DNA of 64,000 nucleotides, taken from contig NC_046680.1 in the NCBI RefSeq assembly GCF_009870125.1, positions 11,160,001-11,224,000 of the forward strand, read 5' to 3'. Below, one piece after another: positions 50,687 through 62,300 of the stretch (positions are counted from its first letter, which is position 1; each line of letters begins with the position of its first letter). Under the pieces are notes generated by a model, which saw only the letters and a program-made list of their open reading frames with translations, did not search any database and was not told the DNA's origin. The stretch is from Drosophila pseudoobscura. Taxonomy: Eukaryota > Arthropoda > Insecta > Diptera > Drosophilidae. The translations under genes were made by a program, and so were the position numbers.

Positions 50687-51140
50687 AATCTTGAAGATCT
50701 TTATAGACGTAGATACTAGATTATGTATTATTTATTGTGTCTTCCCCAGACGCTTGGAGTCGGGACTGAGATAAGAATTATCGCGTTAATATAACAAAGC
50801 GTCAAGCGTCACATCCATCGGACTTTCAGTCAATGGCTAATGATGACTAAGCTGTTAATCGCTGCTCTCGTGCGTCGGAATCTCCGGCTATATTGAAGTT
50901 GGGCAGTAAACTTCCTCCAATTTAGATACTCTGAACTGGCACATGCAGAGCCCGCCAATGTGAGGTGTGCCTTAAGGCAAAGCGACCACTACCAAAGTCG
51001 GCAGCAGCTCCATATCTTGCAGCGATACACGACCCTATCTTTATGGCCTTTAATTTGGGGTTTCAAGTCGATCTGCCCGCGGTTCAGACGTTCAGTTATG
51101 CGACGGCCGGACGTCGCTAGGGTTTGACTCTGCAGAAAAG
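50687..51140. promoter_or_regulatory. M28-9/M28-10 intergenic region
   Basis: Holds the M28-10 promoter. The box CCTATCTTTATGGCC lies at 51033-51047, and TTCAGACGTTCAGTT near 51084-51098 offers initiator-like words. Nothing else is recognised. Confidence 0.55.
51033..51047 (+). promoter_or_regulatory. GATA/TATA-like box upstream of M28-10
   Basis: CCTATCTTTATGGCC follows ACACGA, matching the M28-9 upstream box in sequence and in distance to the ATG (about 100 bp). Confidence 0.5.
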
Positions 51141-54100
51141 ATGGAAAAAAAGTCTGATAAAGTAAGTATGAATTCTTGGAAAGACGGACTATTGAACTGA
51201 ATAACCAGCGTCCCGCCCAACCAGGACAGCTCATCCGACGATGCGCTCGTCAAAATTCTGTCGGGGCCAACCGGAAACTCCCGCAGACGCAGACTTTCCT
51301 GGTACTATGCGCCCTCCTTTCTGCTCCTTTGGGTGGCGCTCTTCTATGCCATCGTGATCCCGCTCTATAATCGACTGCCAGACAGAGTGACTGTTGCCGA
51401 CGAATCCCAGAAACCAGGACAGTTTGTGGCGGAGAGAGCCCAAAGACAGCTCTACGACTTCGATCGCATCGGACCCAAAGTGGTTGGCAGCATAGCCAAC
51501 GAAGTGACAACGGTTGCTTTTCTCGTGAACGAGGCGGAAAAGATCCGTGCCGAAATGCGCAGCGATCTCTACGAGTTGGAGGTGGATGTGCAGGCGCCTT
51601 CAGGTGGCTACGTGTTCATCGACATGGTTAACATGTATCAAGGCATCCATAACGTTGTCGTGAAACTGAGTGCCAAAAGCTCCCAGAGTGCATCGTATCT
51701 CCTGCTCAACAGCCACTTCGACTCGAAACCGAGCAGTCCAGGTAAGTGATTCTCCTCCGTTTCCATTGATGGATCTAAGCAAATGCGAACAGGTTCCGGC
51801 GACGATGGCACCATGGTGGTGGTCATGCTGGAGGTGCTGCGTCAAATGGCTATATCGGAGACGCCCTTCGAACATCCCATAGTCTTTTTGTTTAACGGCG
51901 CCGAGGAGAATCCCCTGCAAGGCTCGCATGGCTTCATCACCCAACACAAGTGGGCCAAGAACGTCAAGTGAGAATACTCGATAGAAACTAAGAAAATATC
52001 TTTACCGAGTCGTTTGCTGCAGGGCTTTCATCAACCTAGAAGTGGGCGGCAGTGGGGGCCGGGAACTTCTTTTCCAGAGTGGTCCCAACAATCCGTGGCT
52101 AATGAAGGTGAGACATATTTCTGCGAAATGCTGCTGGCTTATGGCAGGCCACAAAATTAACTTTGAAGCCAATTTTACTGCCTATTTTATGGCCAGTTCG
52201 TGAAATGTCGGAACGTTAAAAGGTTTTGCTTCTATTCTCTAGTACTATAGGACCCATGCCTTGCACCCATTTGCCACAACGATGGCTGAGGAGATCTTTC
52301 AGAGTGGAATTTTGCCATCTGATTCAGATTTCCGAATTTTCCGTGACTATGGAGATGTTCCCGGTGAGTAACTAAAACACATATGTACATGCCAATAATT
52401 GATTTGCAATTCATGTCTTTCTGCAGGTCTCGACATTGCCCAAGTTAGCAACGGCTACGTGTACCACACCGTCTTCGACACTTTTGAGGCCGTTCCTGGA
52501 CGTTCTGTGCAGAACACAGGGGAAAATATTCTCGCCCTGGTGCGCGCCTACACCAATGCAACCGAAATGAGTAACCCAGAGGTCGGTTAGAACTCAATGT
52601 TGTTCCAATCTATAGATCCGATAATAATCGTATATTTTTTTGACAGGAATACGATGAAGGGCATGCCGTATTCTTCGACTTCTTAGGTCTATTTTTTGTG
52701 TATTACACCGAGACCACTGGAATAGTACTAAACTGTGTCATTGCCGTGATCAGCCTGGGTCTAGTCGGAGTTTCCTTGTGGAGAATGGCCCGCGTGTCTG
52801 AGGTGACAGCTGGTCAGATATCCATTTGGTTCGGCATCATCCTGGGGCTCCATGTGGTGGGCTTCGCACTCTGCCTTGGGCTGCCCCTGCTCATGGCCGT
52901 ACTGTTCGACGCCGGCGATCGATCTTTGACCTACTTCAGCAGCAACTGGCTGGTGATTGGCCTCTATGTGTGCCCGGCAGTCATTGGCCTGGTGCTTCCA
53001 CTGACCCTCTACTACACGCTCAAGCCAAACGTAAGTAGAAAGTGTGTTAGTGGACCACATTTTTAATATCTTAATGTCATGCAGGGACAGTTAAGCCATG
53101 CCTACCATCTGCACATGAGTTTACACGCTCATTGCGTTATCCTGGCCTTCTTGGCCATCGTCTTGACGTCTGTTAGTCTGCGCACTCCGTACCTGTGCCT
53201 GTTGTCGATGATCTTCTACTCGGCCTCGCTGCTAGTGAACCTGTTGAGCACTCTGCATGACCGTGGTAAGTGTTGTTCAACGGATTTGCCGGAGATGTGC
53301 CTGAACTAATGAGATACTTCTTCAGGCTACTACTGGACCATTACCGTGCAGTGCCTTCAGCTGCTACCGTTTTGCTACTTCTGCTATCTCTTCTACACCT
53401 TCCTCGTAATATTCTTTCCTGTCCTGGGCCGCAATAATAGCGGCACAAATCCTGACTTGATCATAGCCCTTATTTGTGCCCTCTGCACCTTCTTTGCCCT
53501 GGGCTTTGTGGTGAGTGCGAAAGTTTCCTTGGGAGCCTTTACCTTTGCTTTTCTCGTTTTCATCTCTACATACGAGTATGTATCACACAGGTGCAATTTA
53601 TTAACATGTTCCGCTGGCCAAAGCTCATATTGCTCGGACTGGGGGTGGTTACTTTCATATTCTGCATGATCGCTGTCTCGGATGTCGGTTTTCCCTACCG
53701 CCCCAAGACCAATGTAATGCGGGTAAACTTCTTGGTACGTATGGACTTCTCATATATGTACTTACAGAGTCTCATAGTTTCATTGCTTTGCAGCACACAC
53801 GCCGCTTTTTCTATGAGCAAGATGGCTCAGTGAGTCACAATGATTCTGGGTACTATTTCGACTATCAGGATCGTCGAGAACTCAATCCTCTGAAGGACTC
53901 CTCCGTCAACCTAAGTGGTCTGGCTCGAGTGGAGCCTGACTGCGAGAAGTACGTTATGTGCGGCATTCCGTGCTTCTACTACAGCTGGTGCAGTCAGCGT
54001 ACGAGGGCTGGTTGGCTGCCGCGCGAGACGGAAGTGGTTCTGCCCGAGGTGGAGCTTAAGTTTGAGCTTCTGGGGAAGAGTGTCTCAGAGTCCGACAGAA

Positions 54101-54531
54101 CGGTACGTTTTGACTACGAGCTGGCGGGGCCGCCCCACATGAACGTGTTTGTCCAACCACTGGGAGGGGCGAAGGTTGAGGACTGGTCTTTCGTCAGAAC
54201 AATGCTGGACGAACCCGAAGAGTTCTCGGCTCCGTACCAGATATTCTTCTCCTACGGAAAGGATGACTCTCCGTTAAAATTTTACATCGTATTATCGGTG
54301 GGTTTCTGGTTTTATAAATCATCAAAAAAAGGACATAAAGATTCATATTTTGATTTATTCTAGAAATCCGATGGAGATTTCGAAAGCCCCACCCTCGAGC
54401 TAGGGATTGTGGGACACTACGTGAGCTATGATTATGAGAGGGATCCAGAGGCTCTGGAGTTCATTAAAAGCTTCCCCGACTACGTCCATGTCATGGAGTG
54501 GCCATCGATATTTAAGCGTTATATATATTAG
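51141..54531 (+). CDS. M28-10: ERMP1-like M28 metallopeptidase with Glu metal ligand
   Basis: Twelve exons: 51141-51161, 51225-51741, 51793-51967, 52023-52107, 52243-52363, 52427-52581, 52647-53030, 53085-53265, 53326-53510, 53591-53734, 53794-54297 and 54364-54531, giving 879 aa. The leader exon encodes MEKKSDK. The acceptor at 51224 is chosen because it restores frame and gives [11 protein letters not shown], comparable with DSSKSK in M28-8. Zinc-site motifs SHFD, GDDG and GAEE are present, with NLEVGGSGG (Glu at 52039-52041) and YHTVFD. The donor at 52582 (GTCGGT) is non-ideal. Part of the gene resembles M28-9 (about 52845-53150) and part resembles M28-8 (intron 51742-51792), so it is a mosaic. 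AATAAA at 54597-54602. Confidence 0.92.
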
Positions 54532-55487
54532 ACCTATCATAGCTATAAGTGTGCCAATGCCCGTACCCATACTCATAACACTCGAAACATTTCCACAATA
54601 AAACGCGATCCATAACCTGCCTGAAACTGACCATGAAAATTATTGCCTTCTTATTCTCACGGTTGCCGAAAATTCTGCTGCTGATTATGTTATCTTCACA
54701 TCCCATTTGATCTAGAGAATATAAAACCGATACATTTATTCCTATGCTAATAAAATAAGGTACAGTTTATGTACCCAATTATTGTATTGCTTTTCATAGA
54801 ACACGGCCCGCAATAGTGCCGGAGAAAATAAATCAATGAATTCGACTTTAGCCCTCGAAAGATTATAAAATCTATATGCTCGTGTGCTAGGCCATAAATA
54901 TCGGGGGGGTGCCGTACTCAACCCAGCATATCAGATCTGGTAAAAAGAACCTCGAATTCGCTTGAACTTCAAAAGCGTGGCCGTTCGGAAACCCGCCTGA
55001 AGCTACCTTTTCGTTATCAGAGTTACCAACACATACATTTCATTTCACTATAAATGTTATCATTATATCCCATTTGATTTAAGGACTATAAAACCGATAC
55101 ATGTACATAACGTAAAGCCTATATTAGAGGTTGATATCTTTGAGCAGAAACCAACTAGGAACTCACAGACTTTCACTCGATAAGATCGGTACATATGGAG
55201 GATTGGTATCGTATCTAGATGCTATGCAATGACAATAAATCAATAACTTCACCTTATTAAGATTGAACTCGAAGCGACTTTGGCCCCTTAATGGATTGTA
55301 AAATTCATGTGCATTGTACAATAAATCTCGTTGGTAAGGCGTGTGTGCCTATACTGCCTATGGGATCTCGGCTGCAGATAGCATATCCAGTCTGATAAAA
55401 GAGAACATTTCCAAGAAGTTCGCTCAGTTCTGCGCCACTTTTCGCCGTGATCTGATGATGAACACGGCAGGCAGGTAATCAGGCAAC
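54532..55487. promoter_or_regulatory. M28-10/M28-11 intergenic region with tandemly duplicated upstream sequence
   Basis: After the M28-10 polyadenylation signal (54597-54602), two related segments follow in the same order. Copy 1 is about 54690-54990 and copy 2 about 55055-55430. Both contain CCCATTTGAT, then a TATAAAACCGATACAT stretch (54719-54735 and 55086-55102), a later AATAAATCAAT word, and a GCATATC(C)AG segment leading to AAGAACCTCG or AGAGAACATT. Copy 2 borders M28-11. No exon follows copy 1. Confidence 0.6.
54690..55430 (+). repeat. Tandem duplication of M28-11 upstream DNA
   Basis: The repeat period is about 367 bp, measured at the CCGATACAT words. Divergence is high, so the duplication is not recent. 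Copy 1 also carries AGGCCATAAATATCG near 54888-54902, which is otherwise found only upstream of M28-12 (about 59259-59273). Confidence 0.6.
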
Positions 55488-58400
55488 ATGGGAGAGAACA
55501 ATACGGATAACTTTGCGGATGCCGCTCCGGAGTACACGGATCCAACAAACGGTTTTAAGAGCACCATGCAGCTAATGACGGACACGCAGGATAGCGAAGA
55601 CACGAGAATCGACTTGAATGAGAAGGATAGGCCACCCAAGCAGCTGCCCTGGTACTATGGGCCGGTGTATCTGCTGTTTTGGGTGGGTCTCTTCTTCGCC
55701 GTCGTCTATCCCCTCTTCAACCACCTGCCCACGGGGGTCAAAGTGGAGGAGGAGTCCGCCAAGGCAGGCAAATTTGTGGCACAACGAGCAGAGACCACTC
55801 TGCTAAAAATCGATTTGATGGGTCCAAAAATCGCTGGCGACTATGTGACCGAGGTACTCATGGTTCAGTTACTCCTCGAAGAGATAGAAAAGGTGCGTCA
55901 AGAGATGCGACAGGATCTCTATGAGCTGGAAGTGGACGTGCAGAGGGCACAAGGCGCCTTTCTCCACTGGCAGATGATAAACATGTACCAGGGCATCCAG
56001 AATGTGGTCGTCAAGCTGAGTGCCAAGAGCTCCAACAGCACATCCTACCTGCTAGTCAACAGCCACTACGATTCCAAGCCCAGCAGTGTGGGTAAGTCCA
56101 TCCTCTCACCCGGTTTACGAATACTCTTCGGTTTTGAAACTCGAAGCTCTTTCCTGCAGGCACCGGAGATGCTGAGTTCATGGTGGTGTCCATGCTGGAG
56201 GTGCTCCGCCTGATGGCCATATCTGACGACCCTTTCCTACATCCCATTGTCTTCCTCTTCAATGGGGCCGAGGAGCAACCGTTTCATGGCTCGCATGGAT
56301 TCATCTCGCAGCACAAGTGGTCCGCCAACTGCAAGTAAGTGGAAGCACCACGGATCATACAGCACTATGACCACTACAATTTTTTGTTTCTTCTCCTAGG
56401 GCTCTCATCAACTTGGACTCCGCTGGCTGTGGCGGTCGTGAGCTCCTATTCCAGGGGGGTCCCAACCATCCGTGGCTAATGAAGGTAAGTCGATATCGTG
56501 AATATTATCTAAATTAGTGCTTGGCGAACTGGTTTAGTGGCCTTGTTTATCTAATCTGCACTTTATGCTCCCTCCAGTCGGCTCGCTTATCTAATGGAAA
56601 CTGCGACCTTTTTTATTCCAGCATTACAAAAAGAGTGCCAAGCATCCGTTTGCTACCACAATGGCCGAGGAGGTCTTCCAGGCTGATCTCATACCCTCGG
56701 ACACAGATTTCCGCATGTTCCATAACTTTGGACCAGTTCCAGGTGGGGTTTATTAAAAGATTGACACAAAATACATGAAACTTCATCGTATCCATGCATC
56801 TGATCAGGTCTGGATTTGGCGGGCGTCTACAATGGCTTTGTATACCACACGAAATTCGATCGCTTCAGTGCGGTGTCCAGAGACTCGCTGCAGAACACTG
56901 GGGACAATGTTCTGTCCCTGGTACAGAGTATCTCCAATGCTGAGGAAATGTACGACACTGAGGTAATATTCACTTTCTGAGTAGCCTTTTATTAAAGATA
57001 TTCTAAGCACACTTTACCTATCTTTACAGGCACACTCTGAAGGCCATTCGGTGTTCTTCGACTATCTGGGCCTCTTCTTCGTGTACTACAAAGAGTCCAC
57101 GGGCGTGGCACTTAACATTTGCTTCTCCCTGGCGGCAATAATTCTTGTCTGCCTCTCGCTGTGGCGCATGGCCAGGGTCACGGACCAAAAAATTGGCACC
57201 TATGCCGGCGCCTTTGGAATTATGTTTCTGCTGGCCATCCTGGGATTCCTTCTCGCCCTGGGCCTCCCCCTGCTCATGTCCGTGTTTTATGACTCAAGCG
57301 ATCGCACTATGACCTACTTTACAAACAGTTGGCTAGTCATCGGTCTGTTTATTTGCCCCTCCGTGATCGGCCTTGTTCTGCCGATGACGCTCTACCTGTC
57401 TCTTCGACCAAGCGTAAGTTGAGCAGAATAGTTTTAATTCTGTCACTTAACTCTTCCGATTTCTATACCAGGACAAGATCCCGCACGCCTACCACCTGCA
57501 GATCGCGGGACACGCCTACTGCATCTTTTTGGTTGTGCTCTGTATACTACTCACGGTGGCCAGCATTCGCACTGCCTACCTCTTATTGATCTGCATTTTC
57601 TTCTACGTGTGCGCTCTCATTATCAACCTGCTGAGTCGTCTCCATGATCGAGGTAAGTTGGCGGAGGGGAATCGAATCCCTTTAGAATTCTTTTAAGGCT
57701 TCGTTTCTTTTCAAGGCTACCTTTGGTCCCTGGTTCTGGGCGCTTGCCAGATACTGCCGTATCTCTACTTCACCTACTTGTTCCACAGCTTCCTGGTCAT
57801 CATCATACCCATGACCAGTCGCAAAGGCATGGAATCGAACCCGGACATGTTCGTTGCACTTCTCTCTGCCTTGGGCTCGATCTTGTCAATGATTTTTGTG
57901 GTAAGCAAGTGATGCCACCTCGTGAGGATTATAGACAGTATTTAAGCTCTTTCCAGGCCCCTCTGATTAATCTGTTCCGACGACCCAAGAGCATGATAGG
58001 CGGCCTTGCGCTGGTTATGTTCATATTCTGCATGATCTCCGTCTCTGAAGTTGGATTTCCTTATCGGGCCAAAACAAATGTGATGCGTCTGCACTTTCTG
58101 GTGAGTCGGTAGCATCCCAATCGTTGTAATTCCCAACTCACCTGATCTGTTCTTTTCGATCGATTTAGGAAGTGCATCGAAAGTTCTACGAGTACGATGG
58201 ATCTCTTAGCCTGGAGGACAGCGGCTACTACTTTGACCTGCAGGACAGACGCCTGGAGGAGCCGCTGCGTGACAAGATCAACCTCACAGGATTCACGCGC
58301 CTCGACGAAGAATGCAAGAAGGAGATGAAGTGTGGCATGCCCTGCTTCAACCACCGCTGGTGTGCCGCCGTGGAAGATGCCCACTGGCTGCCCCGCGATG

Positions 58401-58920
58401 AGCTCGTCGAACTGCCCGATGTCCCCACCGTGCTGGAGCTGCTGAACAAAACCGTTCTAGTAGGGGAGTTCGATACACGAGTTCGATACGACTTCAAAGT
58501 ATCGGGTCCGCCTAGGATGAGTCTGTTCGTGATGCCCCTTGATGGGGTGAAGATCCTAAAGTGGTCCTTCCTAATGGGAATGCTGGATAACCCGGCCATC
58601 TACAAACCGCCGTATCACATCTTCTTTGGCTACGGTAGCGACGACTCACCAGTTGAATTCTACTTCGAGCTGAGGGTTAGTATTGCAAAAATTCTTCCAT
58701 CAGGTGAGAGTTTATCTAATACGGGGAACTTTCGCATTCCAAATGTTTACAGAAAGACAATGCCAACTTTGACGTGCCCCTGTTTAAGCTGGGCGTCTCC
58801 GGGCATTACATGAGCCACCTCAACAAGCGGGATGCGGCCACCCAGAAGTTCCTGGACGATCTTCCCGATTTCGCCCATCCCATGGAATGGCCGACCTCCT
58901 ACGAGCGATATATATTCTGA
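55488..58920 (+). CDS. M28-11: ERMP1-like membrane M28 metallopeptidase
   Basis: Eleven exons: 55488-56091, 56160-56334, 56400-56484, 56622-56742, 56808-56962, 57030-57413, 57472-57652, 57716-57900, 57957-58100, 58169-58675 and 58753-58920, giving 902 aa, the longest member. It has no separate leader exon. Instead a cytosolic N-terminus of about 50 residues, rich in Asp/Glu/Thr, precedes the anchor. Motifs [21 protein letters not shown] and YHTKFD keep every metal ligand. The GPKVVGSxANE motif conserved in most paralogues reads [11 protein letters not shown] here, a notable change beside the active site. Introns match M28-12. Two AATAAA signals lie at 58960-58965 and 58976-58981. Confidence 0.93.
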
Positions 58921-59344
58921 GAATTCCTAGTGTAGAGTTGTGCTATGTACATATGTATGAATAAACGATTAGTATAATAAAACGGAAACTGAACTGGAGA
59001 CGATTACTAATTGGCCGTTACCGTTCGGATGCGACACAATGAATCCATAAATCCGCTATTAACTGCTTTACGATATGGGGCAAAGTTGGGCGTTATGATT
59101 TCCCCTAATCGGCCTCACAAAATTCGTCACGTTCACGTTTTGGAATCAATCTACATACGTACTCATGTACATATGTATGTTCTGCGAAGTATTGCCAAGA
59201 GTTATATAGATTTTATATATGTATGTTGATTAGTAATTGTGAAGCCATTAGGGCCATTAGGCCATAAATATCGAATATCTTTATACTATGCTGCCGATAC
59301 CAATACTACAACCATAAATGCAAAAAATACCATTTTAAAATAGG
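58921..59344. promoter_or_regulatory. M28-11/M28-12 intergenic region
   Basis: Holds the M28-11 3' end, short TATGTA repeats and, near the right end, AGGCCATAAATATCG (about 59259-59273) and ATATCTTTATAC (59276-59287). The latter is a GATA/TATA-like box about 60 bp before the M28-12 start. Confidence 0.55.
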
Positions 59345-62300
59345 ATGGCCATGGCAGACCAGACCCTTGTTAGTAGAACTCTGGCTGTAGGCAGAAATGG
59401 GCGCTCCAACGGATGGAAAGGTATCGGTATGCCTCCAGATTTTTCTGGAATTAGTCACGGAATGAGTAATATTTATTTCCTTTTCTGCAGACCATTCAGG
59501 CTACGAGCATCGGCTCAGACTCTGCCAACCTGATCATTGAGCTCGAGGGGCGTGAAAGGGCGGCCAAGCAGTTTCCCTGGTATTATGGCCCCACCTACCT
59601 CCTCTTCTGGGTGGGTCTTTTCTTCGCTGTGGTCATACCACTCTTCCAGGCGGTGCCTACGGCTCTGAAGATCGCCGAGGAGTCGGCCAGTCCGGGGAAA
59701 TTCGTGGCCGAGCGAGCCCAGGGCATATTGCTATCCATCAGCCAGATGGGACCACGAGTCGTGGGCGATCATGTCAATGAGGTGACTATAGTGGAATATA
59801 TGCTCGCCGAGATAGCGAAAGTCCGTTCGGCAATGCGCGACGATCTCTTCGATTTGGAATGTGAAGTACAACGGGTCTCGGGGTCTTATCTTCACAATGG
59901 CTTGGTCAACCACTACCAAGGTGTGCAGAACGTGATCGTAAAGTTGAGCACGAGGACGTCCAACAGCTCCTCATATTTGCTGGTTAACAGTCACTACGAC
60001 ACCAAGCCCGGATCGCCGGGTAAGTGCAAGATATAGTCCTATCAGAGAGCAAAAGAGATAATTCCTGACGGCCCAGGTGCCGGCGACGATGCCTACATGG
60101 TGGCGGTAATGCTGGAGGTGCTCCGACAGATGGCCATATCCGCTGATCTGTTCCTGCATCCCATTGTGTTCCTCTTCAATGGGGGCGAGGAACAGCCAAT
60201 GCTGGGCTCCCACGGCTTCATCACACAGCACCGATGGTCCGCCAATTGCAAGTAAGTGGACAGACCGACACCGGACTCTGAAGATTGCGAACAAAAAACA
60301 AAACACTTTCTTTCTAGAGCGCTGATTAACTTGGACGGCTCGGGCGGTCGTGAGCTGCTCTTCCAGGGCGGTCCCAATCACCCGTGGCTGATGGAAGTAA
60401 GTAACTTGCCTCATTCACCCGATGACTACTACTTGCTTTGTTCTACGAGTATTGCTTAGATATGAACGAAATCGGTATCGCCTGTCTGGCAGCCATTTTA
60501 TCTAATCGGATTCTACTTTCAACCTTCAAAATATCGCTACAGCATTACAAAAAAAGTATCCCGCACCCGTTTGCCACAACCACGGGCGAAGAGATATTCC
60601 AAGCTGGCCTAATACCTTCGGACACTGACTTCAGGATCTTCCGTGACTTTGGAGTCGTACCGGGTAAGTGACACGTGCCTTTTTAATTTAGTTCAATTTA
60701 GGAAATATCTTCTACTAGGCCTGGACATGGCTGGCATTTACAATGGATTCGTCTATCACACTGAGTTTGATCGGTACACCGTCATATCCGGCGGTGCCCT
60801 CCAGAGCACTGGGGACAATGTGCTGGCCCTAGTTCAAAGTATCTCCAATGCCCACGAGATGTATGACACGGCGGTAATCAATGCTCGATATCTCCTCATT
60901 TGATTACCTGTTTTCGGACACTCTTAACGCCGCACTGCTCTTTTCAGCCGTACTCTGAGGGCCATTCGGTGTTTTTCGACTTTATTGGGCTCTTCTTCGT
61001 GTTCTACAAAGAGTCCACTGGCGTGGTACTCAACATCTGCTTTTCTATTGGGGCCATGCTGCTCGTCTGCCTCTCCCTGTGGCGCATGCGCAAGGTGTCG
61101 GGTCACGCCGTTGGAACCTTTGCCGGCGCGTTCGGAGTACAGTTCCTGTTGGCACTTGCCGGTGTCGTTCTGGCCCTGGCACTGCCCCTGATCATGTGCG
61201 TCTTGTACGATGCAGGAGATCGTACCCTGACTTACTTTAGCAACAGTTGGCTGGTCATCGGTCTCTTCATTTGCCCCTCGGTGATTGGCCTTATTCTGCC
61301 GCTGACCCTCTATCTGACTCTTCGGCCAAGTGTGAGTTATCCAGAACAAGATACTCAGGGGACCACGACTAAAGCTCCCCATGATTGACACCCCTTGCAG
61401 GAGAAGATCACGCATGCATACCACTTGCAGATCGCGGGGCATGCCTACTGCGTCCTCCTGGCGGTCCTGTGTCTGGTGACAACGGCTCTAAGCATCCGCA
61501 GTGCCTACTTATTCCTCATTTCTATCGTATTCTATGTGGGAGCTCTGATCATCAATCTGGTGACCCGTCTGCATTGCCGAGGTAACGTTAGTTACGTTAA
61601 TTATTTGTTGTCTCTGATGGGATGAGTATTTCTTTATTTCCAGGATACTACTGGTCCTTCGTGCTCGGAGCTAGCCAGCTGATGCCGTTCCTCTACCATG
61701 CCTATCTATTCCACATGTTTATCGTGATACTCATACCAATGGTCGGACGATTTGGTGTCACAACCAATCCCGACACCATCATAGCCGTACTGTGTGCGTT
61801 CGGCACGATTCTGTCCTTGTCGTTTGCGGTAAGGAAGCAGAACTATCCCTCAACTTAAAGTAACTGAACGCTTTATGTGTGTAAGCAGGCTCCCCTCATA
61901 AATATGTTCCGGCGACCCAAGAGTATGCTCGGAGGCTTGGCGCTGGCGATGTTCGTGTTCTGCATGATCTCCGTCTCCGATGTTGGATTTCCCTACCGCC
62001 CAAAGACCAATGTGATGCGTGTAGATATGATGGTGAGTCGACTAATGTTTACCAAGAAATGCCACCAACTGAACTGTTCTATGGAGTAGCAAGTGCACCG
62101 CAGATTCTTCGAGCACGATGGATCCATGAGCTCGGAAAACAGCGGCTACTATCTGCACATGCTGGACAGGAACAAGGACGGGCCTCTCCACGATACGATG
62201 AACCTCACTGGTCTCACTCGCCTGGGCGAGGACTGTGACTCGGAGCTGATGTGTGGCATTCCCTGCTACCGTTGGTGCTCCGCTCGCAAAGAGGCGCGTT

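Noticed and set aside
59371-59420. A longer first exon of M28-12 ending at GGAAAG|GTATCG
   Set aside because: It would leave phase 1 against a phase 0 exon at 59491. The GTTAGT donor at 59369 fits both phase and the paralogue pattern.
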